Source of the DNA: Cristatella mucedo
Taxonomy: Eukaryota; Bryozoa; Phylactolaemata; Cristatellidae
Length of the DNA: 64,000 bases
Assembly (NCBI GenBank): GCA_009760855.2
Contig: WPIO01000008.1
Location: 7,682,501-7,746,500 of the forward strand
Direction of reading: 5' to 3'
Shown here: positions 1 through 13,600 of the stretch, piece by piece
How the letters are laid out: each line of letters opens with the position of its first letter
Position numbering within the stretch: position 1 is the stretch's first letter
Notes under the pieces: model-generated
Databases searched by the model: none
Seen by the model: the letters and a program-made list of their open reading frames with translations, nothing else
Told to the model about the DNA's origin: nothing
Position numbers and translations under genes: made by a program

Positions 1-456
1 GACGACGTCCTTGTCTGACAGAAGGCGTGTACTCGCCACAATCACCTAGTCAAAACGGAAAGAAGGTCAGACTACTGCGCTGCTACGATTTTCATATGCA
101 TTACAGCACAGATGCATGGAAAAAGCATTTCTAAATTAGACATCATTAATAAGCTTTTTTGGCTAAGGTATCCAAGAGCATCGTCAGTGACCCTACCCAC
201 AAGTTTGACAGAAACCACGAGCACGAAAGCACGTACATGTGAGCACCGTGAGTTGTGATGGGGGGCTCCCACCACCACTCATGCAATGGCAGACATTCTC
301 AAGAGCAAAAAGCACTTCCTTCTGTAGCTTCTGCATCCTACTGGAAAACAGGAGGGGATCCTGCAAGCTGCAGAGCCCCAGAGATGCTCCAAACTCAGCT
401 GCTGCCGGTTCAGTGTTATTTATGATATTTTCCTATTGATATTAATAGAAGCTGAA

Positions 457-523
457 GCACACACACACGCACACACACATATGCACACACGCACACACAC
501 ACACAGTATATGTGTGTGTAGTG

Positions 524-561
<38 letters not shown>

Positions 562-601
562 TGTGTTTGTGTGTGTGTGTGCGTGTGTTTGTGTGTGTGT
601 G

Positions 602-666
<65 letters not shown>

Positions 667-740
667 CATGTGTGTGCGGGTGTGTCCGCTCGTGTGTGTG
701 TGTGTGTGTGTGTGTTTGTGTGTGTTTGTGTGTGTGTGAG
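457..740. repeat. GT/CA microsatellite
   Basis: A CA-rich block (457-505), then about 210 bp of imperfect (GT)n. Open frames of Val-Cys or His-Thr here are artefacts. Confidence 0.95.
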
Positions 741-1108
741 CACACACGAACACAAAGGGACTGTCAAGGCCGCCTATAATGGCTGGTGGGCCCAAAAGGT
801 TCCGACTCTGGTATAAAAAGCACTACTGCAACCTGCTGCAATCATGAGAAGTAAAAAGAATACGTTTGTATAACCACTAAGCAAGTTTTAGTACAAAAAT
901 ATTGATTTGGTGCAAAAATGAAAGTGTACAACCAACAATAAGCAATTCCCTATCTGAGCCGCTCCGGCATGGGACGAGCTAGGCGCCTGCCAACTCATGA
1001 AAACAGCAATTCTTTAGACGGTGATGTGACCCACGTGAGCTCAGAGCCTTCTAACCACTTCACCTCGGGCACACTCGTGTGATTCCACATGAAGATTGAC
1101 TAGGCCAC
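741..1108. other. unassigned sequence downstream of SCFD2
   Basis: No coding or repeat signature recognised. No clear minus-strand polyadenylation signal was seen. Confidence 0.4.
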
Positions 1109-1333
1109 TCAGTTAGTGTAAAGGCCCTTAACTAAATTGAACAGTGTAGCAAAGAAATATTGACTGCCCTTAGCAGCATGCTTAGACTCATTACTCTGTC
1201 GGAAAAGGAAATTGTCTCCACGACGGCTTGTTTCACAAGGTACTGCAACTTTATGGAGGAGTTCTAAATAGATGTCTTGCGTTATGATGCCAGGTATCCG
1301 CAACAGAAGCAGCCCCAAATCATGACCACTTTG
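1109..1333 (-). CDS. SCFD2: SCFD2 putative terminal exon
   Basis: The first downstream open frame that can be entered in phase 0 with a usable acceptor (aaatttgtcag at 1334). It encodes GLLLLRIPGIITQDIYLELL, reminiscent of the strand-turn-helix that ends SCFD2 (VIVLSTRLL.P...ELLF), then runs 40 residues longer than expected before a stop. Similarity is weak and AT-richer codons differ from the other exons. The true terminal exon may lie elsewhere or outside the window. Confidence 0.35.
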   Translation of the reverse strand, partial: QSGHDLGLLLLRIPGIITQDIYLELLHKVAVPCETSRRGDNFLFRQSNESKHAAKGSQYFFATLFNLVKGLYTN

Positions 1334-4300
1334 CTGACAAATTTAGCCTTGTCCTTTGAGTCAATTATCACTGAAACCTTTATTGGAGCACCGACGCATG
1401 TACTGAATCACATTTTCACTTAGCTAAAAGGGCAAATTTACTCTCATCGCCCGATTTGATTTAGCACCTGTCTTTGCTGGTTCAGTGTGTTCTCGCCCTA
1501 GGCCATTCCAAAGGATCCCATGCTTGATGGACACAAGTGCTTCCTTTTTTTTTGATCCGGGCAAACACACCCTGTTTATCTATCTAGTCAATGCCTAGTC
1601 GAAACCCACCAACTAGCTTCCTAGTAGTAGCGAGCAGGCTTTCAGCATGAACCTTAACAAGTGTGAAATAAAGTCTAAACCATAACTTTTTATAAGACTG
1701 TCCCAGTGGGTGTAGTGACATGTGGGTGGTAGGGTCCTTTTTCGTAAGCAATGACACCAGTCGTAGCCATCTTCTTCAGGCAATACCTCACTGCAGTTAC
1801 ACCAATTCAAAACCGTATAACAATTGCAATGCTATCCAGTACTATTTAGTGCAAAGCCCACATTTGGCCCTTGGTAAAGGCAGGTATCAAGCATGCGGAT
1901 TGGCAGTACTGTGATGCAATGTTATTTTCATACTACTGTAGACTTCTAGTACCTCCAAAAGTAGACAATGCAATCGTTTTTTAAGGATCAGTACAAAAAG
2001 GGAAATCGTGATCACCACAAGATTTCTATTGAGTGCCAGGGATGACGATACGACTAGATACAGAGAAGCGGGCTCAGTGCGAGAGAGCTCAGCGGAAAGC
2101 AAGGAGGTCGAATAGGTCGTCTGATGCCAGTGAAGCGACATGTAAGACAAATAGGGATCCATCTTAAATCGATTCTATGCTTGATAGTGAGCCAGTAAAG
2201 CTTAAACAGAAGTGGGGTTCTGTTGCTGCAGCTACTACCCCTGACGACAGGCCAGACGAGCTATAGATTGTCATACCAGCTGCAGACAATAAAGGGCACT
2301 GGCTTGGAGTCCTGAATACAGGGAATCACAGTCACTAATCCATAGGGGATTACTCTGCTCCAGCACCCTGAGCACCTGCAGCAGGCAAGTATGTCAACGG
2401 CCATGACAGCAAAGCAGAAGCCATCTCGTCCTCATCAAGATCCACAATCGCCGAGTGCCAACATTTCAATAAGAAAAATGTCAAATATGTTCCCTTCTTC
2501 TGCTTTGCATCCCTAAGCAGCTTAATCAGAAGAAGTGAAAGAACAGACATAGATAATAACTGTTAGGCTATCTCCTGGATTTTCGCTAACTAAGCAAAGC
2601 AGCCAAAGCCGAATTACTGACATGGCAATAGTGAGCAGAGTAAACCGGCAGTGCTAAGCATGAGAAAATCAGCGGGCAGCCAATCAAGGGGCCACTCGTG
2701 ATGCCAGTCACTTGTGAACCGTTGTTACTAAACAAAATATTATTAGCAATCAGAATGAACAGTCCAAAAGTCTGTAACATACGGTCAGTGAGAGCACAGA
2801 CATTCAAGTGGCATCGGCAGATAGGTCGGCAGTGACTTCCAGGTGCTGGCGCATACCTGCTTGGTCTTGGCAAAGCCGGCTGATGCAAGCGCTTCACGAC
2901 AATGCTTCACCTCAGAAGCGGTGACTCCTCCAACGACAAACACGATCAGGATGCCCTTGTCGCCAGGATGACTGGCAGAGGATCCTTTCGATTTGAACAA
3001 CCTAAATGAACGATCAGACATGCCCACATAAAAAATCTGCCGTGTACACAGCTATGACGGATGCGCTTGAATAGCTACAGTAGAAAGAGGCATCGTATCA
3101 GAGATTCGATTCAATAATTTGATCCGTCATCCTTTTTTGTGAGCTTGTGCCCCCAAATTCGTGACCGTATATCCAGCTGTCTGCAGCTGTCTGGTTAACA
3201 CATCATGACAGTAAGCCTGAAGCAAGAAGCCTTGAAGCAATCATCGTGGCCTTCGATCCAGAATAATCAACGAGGCATGATCAGGTGCTGAGAAACAGAT
3301 GAACGACACAGAAGTAAACGTCGTGTACAGGATTCATTATTTCAACACCGAGTGTCGGCACATGAACTAAATCAAAAGACACGGCTTGAAAAGGCTCGCT
3401 CCTTGTTAGCTCACGTGCTAGCAGTTACCAATTTCTATGCTGATAACATAAATTAGACGATTTCTACACTGATGACCTAACGGTAGGCAGATACGTCTAG
3501 CTGCTAGTAGCAATTGCAAAACAAATATAACTTTGACAGGCTTTAGTGCCCTGATTACAGAAAAGAATGCAATGCAAAATATAGAGACTTACTGAGATTT
3601 TTCAAAATGCAACCTGTAACCAATATTCGGGTGAAGGCTTGGGGTTTAACTCAGCAGAGAATTCACACATTTACTCGCGATGCAATGACTGCTACAGACA
3701 AGATGAGAGCTACATCTAGAAAAGTTTAAATAATAATAAATACTCGTATAGCTACAGCAAGCCGTTGTTCCCATAAAATGCCCACTCGAACTAGGAGAAT
3801 TAAATTTGGTGAAAAAATGGAATAAAAATTAAACCAAAATTCTAGCAAAGCTTTTACGTAAGAGACCCTATTAAAGTAAGTTCTCTTTTAATCGATTGGT
3901 AAATACTCAATTTCTATTTCTATGACATTGTATCATATAGCATGGGCATCTCATCTGACGTAGAGTGTACAGTGGCATTAATGTTTACCATTAGCTGAGA
4001 TTAAATGCATTAATACAATGCTGATTTTAGCTATTTCAAACCAAGACACTTGGGCCACCGGCTTGCATACGAGAGTCTTGTGTTCTAGAAATTTTACACT
4101 TTTCCTGTCATGCATGTTCCACCGCACGCACTAAGCCCTTACTTACGATATTCTGACTGGTTTTAAAATTAGTTCATCTCTTGGCATAGTAAGCTGTCAG
4201 ATATTTATGCGACAAGAAATTTACTTAGCATTATTTTGAGCATCAGCCATAGAAAATCGAGCAGCAAGTGATTCACCATTTGATGAGGATTGAACCGACC

Positions 4301-7300
4301 TACACTTGCTCCCCGTCAAGCAGTGCATCGACAAAAACTACTTGCATTCCCTTTCTGGTTCGTTTATTAACGTGCTCTGAGCGATCTGAGTTGCCTATTC
4401 CTTGGCCCTCCCATCGCAGTCACCAACTTGAGCCATTTAGCTAGGATTAACCAACCTCAAACCCTTCGGAGATAATGCACCTAAAGTCTGGAAATCTCTG
4501 CCTACCAGCAGACACTACGATATACCCTGACTTGACGACCTTTCTATTGAAGCTAGAAGTTCACCAATTCCTTATAGCATTTGCTTCGACCACATCGATC
4601 ATCTTGTGCATGCTTGCACTCCAAGACTGTACATGTTATCACTAACCAATTGCCATGCTTCCCTTCTAGCTTACATGAAGCACCTAGGAAGTTGTTCGTT
4701 GTTTTAGGGTGAAATACAAATGCATTATAACTATTATTATTATCATCATTGAATGCAAATATTCCTTAATTCTAAACATAGCATAATTTAGGACTTGCTA
4801 TTCAAAATACTACTGCGATTAGCCTTTCCGTGGCTTTCATCTACTTTGAAACGATGTCTTTTGTACCCTTAGATGGGACCCATCCGCAAACAGCAAGGGC
4901 AGGCTATTTTTTGCAAAGCATCTGCAGGCTACCGTGAAGCATAAAAAATTAATACACGCACATGAGCACTTGGCTCTAATTTATTCTTTCCTCTCTTTAC
5001 AAAGATCGTGGTATGGCACTTAATGTCTCTCCATAAACTTATTTCGCATTTGATTTGTCGGCAAATAATTTTCAATCAGTACAAACCTGCCCACTATCAT
5101 CTGTCATCTTAGCACAAGGGCTTGCATACAAGTTCATCTCACAGTAAATAATAGCAGATGCTATCCAGCGTAATGGCATCGTACCTATTTTGGAGAAACC
5201 GAAAACGTCCAGAATATTGTTTTCCTTTCCACTATAAAAGCTGCACTTCGAATATACTGTCAGAAGATTATATCAAGGAAGAGGCAGCAATAACTGCAGA
5301 AAGACAGTGCCAACAGTTACGCAACTCCTCAATCCCAGATCTCACAATCTGACACGATATGAGATCCGGCAGAGAAAAAGTCAGGAAACGATTCTTTACC
5401 CAACCAACGTAGACAATAAACTAAAAAGTAAAGGTCAGTTGATTCAGCAGCCTCATTTACGTAGCATCAGAACAGCCTTAGTGGCTATCATTTCTGCTTG
5501 CACTGGGCGACGAGAGGATGCCTGGTGCAAGACTCAAACCCACGATCTGGGTCGTGAAGTGCGAGCACCTTGCTACAATATTTCTCTGGGATTAAAGGCA
5601 TAGAGTAGCACAAGATTAGATCCAAAAAGTCACAGCAGAGCATGACCCGTGAGGGAGGGCACAGACAGGGAATAGCACTCACTGTGAGGGAGGAAAGAGA
5701 CACGAGATAGCATTCGAGTATGAGGGAGCTCATGGTCTGCACTGCAATTCTGAGTTTGGCGTTTGCCATCACGTATTTTAAACGACGCTGATGCAACTGC
5801 ATTGATGCAACACCTCGAAACACACAGTACTGCGTCTTGAAGTTTTCGAAGTAGGAGATAAAGGCCTCCTCTCCCCCTCCACTGAGAGCCCAAGAGAGCA
5901 GTCAGTGGTGACCACAAACGTGTCACTGCTCACCCGAGGCCGGTCTTCAGCAGACTTGCGGCACCACTTCCACCACCGGATATCCCGCCACCCGACGCCG
6001 AAGAGGCAGCGTGCTTTATGTCGGTGCAGCTCAGTGGAGTGTCACAGTCAAGTGCACTGGACACGAGCCTCTTGAGCAGCGGGTCCAGGCGCGGCGGTGA
6101 TGCAACCCCGTCCGCAACAGGAGCTGTCTTGAGCAAGTGCCTGCAAAATCACGCACAGAAGCTGCAGCAATGCACGGCGCAGGTGCACCACTTCGGCGTA
6201 GGAAAAAATATGGCCATCCAGATACCGGTTCCTACTCATTCAACACCTCAACATTGCCGCCAACGGAGCTTTAGTGCACCTCGGAGCACTGGCAGAGCCT
6301 GAATCGCCTCTTCAGCGACAGATGTGCCCTCCACACTTGCACTTATGAGCTGCAGATGGTGCAAGGACCTCATCTCTCTTCCCTCCATCTCCCTTGCTCA
6401 ACCTACCTCCCCAAGCAAGGAAGGAATACGCGAACTAGGGCAGAGTAGTATTGCCTCAAACGCAGCACGTCTGCACCGACCATTCCAGCAGCATAGACGA
6501 AAGGGGCATTTTTATAATGCTTACAATTGGTGCATGATTCCACTAACGCCAGACTTGTCTGTAATGACCGCTTCGACTACTGAATTACACCACTGCTCAC
6601 CGACCTGCACTGGCTACCGATCGGGTAATGGCCCAGGAGGTAACGTGCTCGCACATCACGACCCAGGTCGTGAGTTCGAGTCCTTCGGCAGACAATCCTT
6701 GGCTTCTGGCTGCAAGCAGTGGTGATAGCCAAAAATGCTCTTCAGTTGCTGCATCCATAAGCATGTTGAATCAGCAAAGCTTTACTATTCACTTACAAGC
6801 AGCTTATCGACTTCAGGTTCTGTCGCTCACTTTTATGCAGCATCATTATCTGGCTCCAGCCTACCGACCCGAAGTATGCCTCAATCAGGCCGGGCCACCC
6901 ACTCTTCTGAATCAAATAGTTTAGAATTGCCTCGAACCAATTTCAGACCTTTCAGAGACCGTATTTTGTATATTGTATTCTCCCAAAGCCTGCAACTCAC
7001 TCTCGACTGACGTCATAACATCCCATGACTAGACGGCATTTAAAATGAAGCTAAAAATGCACCTGCTTTTCACAGCGTTTGCCTGGTCGATGGCTCACTG
7101 GGTAAGGGGGTAGGGTGGATGCTTTTTACGACCTTGGTCCCAAGGTCTCGGGTTCAAATCCTGTGGTGGGCGATCCTTTATCAAAACTGCAAGCAGTGGT
7201 GATAGTCGTAAAGGGTCTTCTATCACTATACAAAAAGAGGCTATTCAATCAGCTAGAATTTCTTATTTGGTCCTTGTGATTTGTCGTTTTTGTGCTTATG

Positions 7301-10300
7301 CATGCTGACACTGTGCATGCTATTACTAACCATATTGATACACTTCCTTTAAACCATGTGCACAGTGCCTAATATTAGCTGATTCAACAGGCTCATTTGT
7401 ATAGCAGCAGAAGAGCCTTAACGGCTATATTCACTGCTTGCTTATGACAATACAGGATTGCCCACAGCAGGAGTAGAACCCACGACCTCGGTTGAGAAGA
7501 GCGAGCCCCTTACCTCCTGAGCTATCACGGCTTTCTAGAAAAAGAAACTAAGTTCTCTGTGAGAACTATACAGATGTATTACTAGTGTTATTGTTATTAA
7601 GAATTTACTTACGCTAGCCCGCAAGTTGGGCAACGTTGCAACGTCCACCACAACCATCTCCTGACTGGACGACATTCAAGAACCCCCGCTAAAATCTACT
7701 GGTAACCTAGGAGATGTCAAGGGCAATAAGGTGACCAATATAGCACAGGCTCGGTGGGTGGACCACAGTTGAAGCTTAGCATGTTAAAATTAGGAAAACC
7801 GATATATGTGGCTTGAAAATCAATGATTTATGGAAGAGAACACAAAAATGGCTGCTGATAACGCAAAGATGTCTGGCACCTTAGCCTTGACTGATGATTT
7901 AGGGTACGAACTGGTCGTTCTTCCTGCAAAGGCTGCAAGGGGCCTGTGGGGCCACTGTGGAGCCTGTGACTGTTGTTAATTGCTTCGAGTACGCTACTGC
8001 GCTAGCTGTTGAGGTCATGGACAGCTGCACTGATACTGGACAAGTTGCCTTACTGCGCCCTCCCGTGTCTTAGCCAGAGGGAGGCGAGGCACTTGCTCTT
8101 CATGCCCCGCGTTCGTGGGTTCGAGTCCTACAGTAGGCAATCTCTTATTGCTCATGCAAGCGGTGGTGATAGCAGTAAAGGCTCTACTGCCACTATACAA
8201 ATGAGGCTGTTAAATCAGCTTACCATGTTTACTACTCTGCAATTGTGCTGCTGATGGTGTATATAGTATGATTCATGTGACTGCTGCAAGCCGTTGCTAA
8301 ATGCCCGATAAGGAACTATCCTTTAGTGCAATATTCAGTGAGGAGACAATGCTATATGTCACATGCCGACATGTATGATGGCAGATAACAATGCTTGTCA
8401 ATTTCAAGCTTTCTACACTTCGAAAACTAGTCTTCGATTTTTTACCGACTTCAGGCACATCATAATCTGCAGTGTTTTCTTCTGCAATGATTTCATTGAC
8501 AGTGAAACGCTTTGAATGCAATGTCGTTAAGTCGTGTCGCTCAATGCTTGCAGGTCTACTTGCAGGTGCAATGAGGCACTTAAAGTTGGTGCAAATTGCC
8601 AAATCGTCCTCTTCTCATCGACCTGCACTGGCTACTCCTCAACCACCATATCGACATAAGTTTTTTGTCACTAATTTTCCAGTGCCTTCACTATCTTTCT
8701 CCAGCCTACCTATCTGAACTACTTGCTAATCGGGTCAGTCATCACCGTACCACACCTGCTCCTCTGACTCAAGTCGTTTAGGTGTGCCTCGAATCAAACC
8801 TCAAATCCTTTGGAGACCGTACCATTAGTTTATATGCTCTCAAAGCCTAGAACTGACTGCCAACTGGCGTCACGACATTCCCTGACTTAACATGATTTAA
8901 ACAGAAGCTAGAAAACGCACGTGCTCCTCATAGCGACAGCTTTCCAGTAGGCTGCACTCATCGACCTGAGGTTTGCCTCTCGAGGGCATGGGGGAGGGCA
9001 ATGATAGTTCTTGGATGTACTAACGGCCGATTGTGAAAGTGGGGGCAATTGGGAGGTGTAAGTATGTCTGGCCTTTCAGCACTTGCTAGCGTCACAGCAA
9101 AGAAGGGTAGGGCATCGTACCGATTGCGCTGCTGCAGAGCCGCCGAGCGGGCACTGCACATAGCCCGAAGTCGGCTCTGCACGAGGCGTGGCTCCGCTGC
9201 AGGTAGCCGTGGCACGTCAGCGGCACACTGGTCAGCAGCACTGCGCTCCTGCGCAGCGCTTTCGGCCACAGAAGCGGCCGTTCGCTGAAACGAAGAGAAA
9301 ATCTAGCATCACTAAACTAATATCGATAATAAGTCGTCTGTATAGCATTCGAAGAGCGCTGAATCTATTTCGTGGCATTTCAAATAGCCCGGAGAAGGAA
9401 GCATGTTGACTGACTTGTGGCAATGCCATGCACAATTGCAGTAAGCTTAAGCTCGCACAGAACATGGGATTCACGAGGGACAAGCAAACGTGTAGGGGCA
9501 GGGTTGTGAGGAAAAGTAGGGCTTCTAGCTCTGCTCTTAAGTCTGCTGAGTTCGTGATACCAGTCGGTAGCGAGCTCTAGGCTTTAGTCGCATAGAAACT
9601 GAAGGCGCGGTGTCCGAAGGATTTTCAAGGAGCGCCCACATGCGTTGCTGCAGCCGTGCTGCTCAGGAGACGAACGCGTTGGCACGTGAGCACGCTGGCA
9701 AGGTGCTCACCTGCAGCGAAGCCACTGCTGCTGCCACCGCCGGGTCGTTTTCGCCGTCGACGAGGGACGTTACGTAGACCAGCAAGCCAAGCAGCTGGAT
9801 CAGCGAGTACCTGCGGCAGCGGCCACAGCGCGTGCATGTGCCGCTAGACAAAACACTGCCAATCCAGCAGCACCGGCAGAGGCAGTTGCAGCGCCGATGC
9901 TGGCCAGCAATCGGCCAACAATCAATTTGGCTGCATGCCAGCATTGGTCGACAGTAACTGTTCTAGTAAGGTCGTGATGGCACACTAGGTAAGGCGGCTG
10001 CTTATCACGACCTCTGTCCCGAGGTCGTGGGTTCAAATCCTGCGGTGAGCGATCCTTTATTGCCCCTGCAAGCGGTGGTAATAGCCGTAAAGGCTCTTCT
10101 GTCGCTATGCAAAAGAGGCTGTTAAATCAGCTAGTATGTATGTTATGTTATGTTATGTTATAAGGCGCACCTACTACTTACTGTACTTCTGACAGCCAGT
10201 TTACATGCCGCTGCTGTCGCCACCACAGCTGCTGCTGCTGCACGAGACTTCTGATTGAAGGTTGGCATAATAGCAGCCTTGATGCGAGCCACTGGAGTGG

Positions 10301-10548
10301 CCTTGAACTAGCTGCTTTCTTTCAACGTCTCCGAATTAACAAGAGGACTACATTTGAGGCGGTATATCTAATTAGCACTTGCCTATCTGCACAGGCAGAG
10401 AGAAGTGTGCCACTGCTGCCTCTTCAGACCACTGCTTACGCTGTTCTCACAGTGCCACACAGCCGGACACATCAAGTCTCGAAGATTTGAGCACATCTAC
10501 AGGTGCTTTTCAGCCTGCCCATGGTCAACCCAGAGGTTTGACGCTGGC

Positions 10549-10613
<65 letters not shown>

Positions 10614-13600
10614 AGCTAACGATCGGAGAGAAAGAGAGACGGATAGAAGTGGTGCAAAACGCTTTACCAAAAGATCAAACTACGGGAAGCACAGAGGCCA
10701 GGAAAAGGTATTAAGACCGGCACGTATCGCTAGCCAGCCTACGAAAACCTCTGCAGGTGGTGGCAGCAACGCTCGGCATGGGCTGACTGCCGCTTCGACC
10801 CATTGGAAGATGCAGAGGTTTGAGTTCGAGAGAGAGAGAGAGAGAGAGAGAGAGCAAGCCTTACTCAGGGCCACCGCTGTCCACTTTCTCGCCCACGGGT
10901 GATTCGGGTGACTGCAGCCGCTTCAGGACGATCTCAGTAAGGCGGTCGGCGGCGGCAGTCAGCTCGCCCTCGCCGATGGCTTGCATCAGCACCTTCTCCA
11001 GCTGGCCAAGCTCGTCAAGCGATGCCGCTCGGCGGGAGCCGCAGCGGGGCGCTGCGTCCAGGCTGCCGCAGACGGCCAGGCTGGCCTGCAGCAGGCTACA
11101 GTGCCGCCGAACAGCCTCGTGGCGACCCCTGAAAGCGCCGAGTCACATCGTCACTGGCAGCGCGTGGGCGCGCACGTTCGATTTCCATTCCGGAATGAGG
11201 CTAGCCTTCGACGGAATGCCAGCGGCACAACTCTTTGCAGGCCAACGCTACTTCATGAACCAAAAAACGTTCAGCAAAGCTAGGAGTAGGATACGAGCAG
11301 TCGATGATGGTGAGCCAAAGTGCGCTCCGTCCACCGAGCTCGCTGCGCTAGCCACCGCAGCGGCCAAGATGATGGCCAAGATGGAGGCCACGATGGCCAT
11401 CAAACAAACCTGAAGAGGAGCACGAGCGACAGGACCTCTGACGTCGAGATGCGGCTGCCCAGCTTGCCGCCGTGGCGTGCGGGCAGGCGCTCGGCTGTGG
11501 CCGCGTCGGTCAGCCGGCGCAGGCACTCGGCCAGGGCATCAACCTTGGACTTGGCAGTCAGCAGAGCCTCGTGAAGAGGCAGAGTAGCGCTCGACGGAGG
11601 AGCCGACTTGCTGCCGCCATCCCTGTCGGCAGGCTCTTCCAGCGCCGCAGAAGGTGACAGGCAGCCGAAGGGCAGCAAGCGTGCAGACAGCCTGGAACAA
11701 ATGCACACCTTCAGCGGCTGCACGACATATCCTTCAGCTGCTGCAGGCAGCAGGGTCCGAGCCGCCTGTAGAGAGAGCAGACAGAGGATTCCATCGAAAT
11801 GTCGCACGTGGCAGGCACGGTGATGCTAGATCCCTAGGAGAATGGGAGACATGCAGATCTACCCAGACAGAGGAGGGGTGAGGGAGAGGAGGCGAGAGAC
11901 ACAAAGACAAGGAAGAGAAAGACAGCAAGAAAGAGGGGAGGATATAGACTGAGAAAAGCAGGGGATGCAGCAGGAAAGAAGAGAGTGGGAGACGAGAGAG
12001 AATGAGAGACAGATAGACAGACAGACAAACAGGGAGAATGGGTTTGATGTAGGAAAGGACAGATAGCAAGAGCATGAGAGAAAGACAAAGATGACAGGGA
12101 GCCTTACTGTTCCGGCTGCCCGACCAGTGGCTGCATGCTGACGGCCACATCAGTGTGCTGACACGGGAAATGCTCATGCGCTTGCAGCATCCGGTCCAGA
12201 AAGCTGTCCGGATCGTGGCGCAGACATGTCACCAGATCCAGGATGCGATCAACGACGAGTACCGATCCTCCAAGCGTGGCCTGCGGCCACCCATCAACCC
12301 GATAAATCACTGCAGCTGCATGGGCAAGCGGTTCGATCGAGCTGCCGCTGAGAAAGAGAGAAGAGAAAGAGGCAGAGGAGAGAGGCAGAATGAGTGAAAA
12401 GATAGCTGAGCAGCAGCAGCACCTTTCGCCTTCGCACAGCCGCCAGAGGCCACGAGGCAGCCAGAGTGGAGGCGACGTGGCGGCTAGCATTTCCAACATA
12501 GTAGCATTCTTCAGTGACACCGGCGGAGGTGAGGAAGCAATCGAGAGCCGTCACTAGGTCCTGACAATGGCAAGAGCGGCTGCAGACGACATGGTGCGAA
12601 CAGGCAGAGTGCAGGATGCCAAAATAGCACACCAGCAGCCGAAGCCGAGGCAGCCCCCTGAGCGCGGTCGCACAAAGTCACTGAGGTCATCATGAGAGGA
12701 AGCCTGGTTTAAGATTAAGATCGAGACCGGATCGGCAGCATAGCAGCTTCGCTGCCTGCGCCTGGGCATTAGCAGGAGTACGAACCTTGACCTTAGCCTG
12801 GCATGTCGTATTCAGCTGGGGCTGTGCATAAATATCCTACAAGAGCACAGGTGCAGCTTATACAAACTGTCTTAGTGAGCCGATAGGTACCCCAGCATTA
12901 ATAATATTAAGACATTTGTATAGAACCCCAAGGGAGCCGAACCTCTCTTTACATAATGTATGCATGCTGTAACAAGCACTTAAATCTTCACGTGTAAACG
13001 CACAAAAGAGAATTCACACAAGAACCTAGCAAATGCTGTGAGGAGCAGATGAGTTTTCAGCTTCTTTTTTAAACGTCGTGCAGGTAGGGGGATGTCGTGA
13101 CCTTAGTCGGGAGTGATTTCGAACCTTTGGGAGCACGCAAACTAAAGGCATGGCTTCCGAAGGATTTGAGATTGGTTAGAGGGCACAGTTAAGCGGCTCG
13201 AGTCACAAAAGCTGGAGGCAGTATGCCAAGCCTAATTAGCAAATAGTTCAGTTAGGTAGGCCGGTGCATGACAATAAAGAGACATAAAAGTTAGTGGCAA
13301 AACCTTAAAGTCGATACGCAGCTTGATGCGAAGCCAGTGCAGGCCGATGACAACTGGTGAAATGAGGCAGTTGCGACGCTAAAGACAGACAAGCCTGGCA
13401 GCAGAGTTTTACAGCCACTATATAAGCTTTGCGCCAACTGCAGCAGCGCGGCCAAAATGATGCCTCTGTGAAAATGACTTAATATAAAATAAAAAATAAT
13501 AAGTACCAGCTCACTTGGCATTGCACACCAAACGAATGCTGGTTGCAAGTTCTTTTTTCGTGCCGGTCCGTGTAGCAAATGACAACTCTCAAGCATGCAT

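Larger units (their letters stand above)
3002..5933. other. SCFD2 intron 9
   Basis: AT-rich; holds the degenerate LINE at 4270-4745 and the SINE at 5435-5580, otherwise nothing recognised. Confidence 0.6.

Noticed and set aside
416-816. Open frames of Val-Cys and His-Thr repeats
   Set aside because: Direct translations of the GT/CA microsatellite. The same applies to frames at 10.4-10.9, 30.0-30.6, 32.9-33.1, 44.3-44.6 and 59.3-59.5 kb.
2164-2290. Minus-strand frame GMTIYSSSGLSS...GSLSSIES as the SCFD2 C-terminal exon
   Set aside because: It resembled VxLSTRLL at first, but the same DNA aligns with the LINE 3' end at 19.9-20.3 kb, where the frame reads NSAARLVW...SLVSIES. It is LINE-derived.
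12281-12347. Alternative acceptor at 12348 for SCFD2 exon 4
   Set aside because: Better pyrimidine tract, but it enters in phase 2 after a phase 0 exon and would insert a segment not found in SCFD2.
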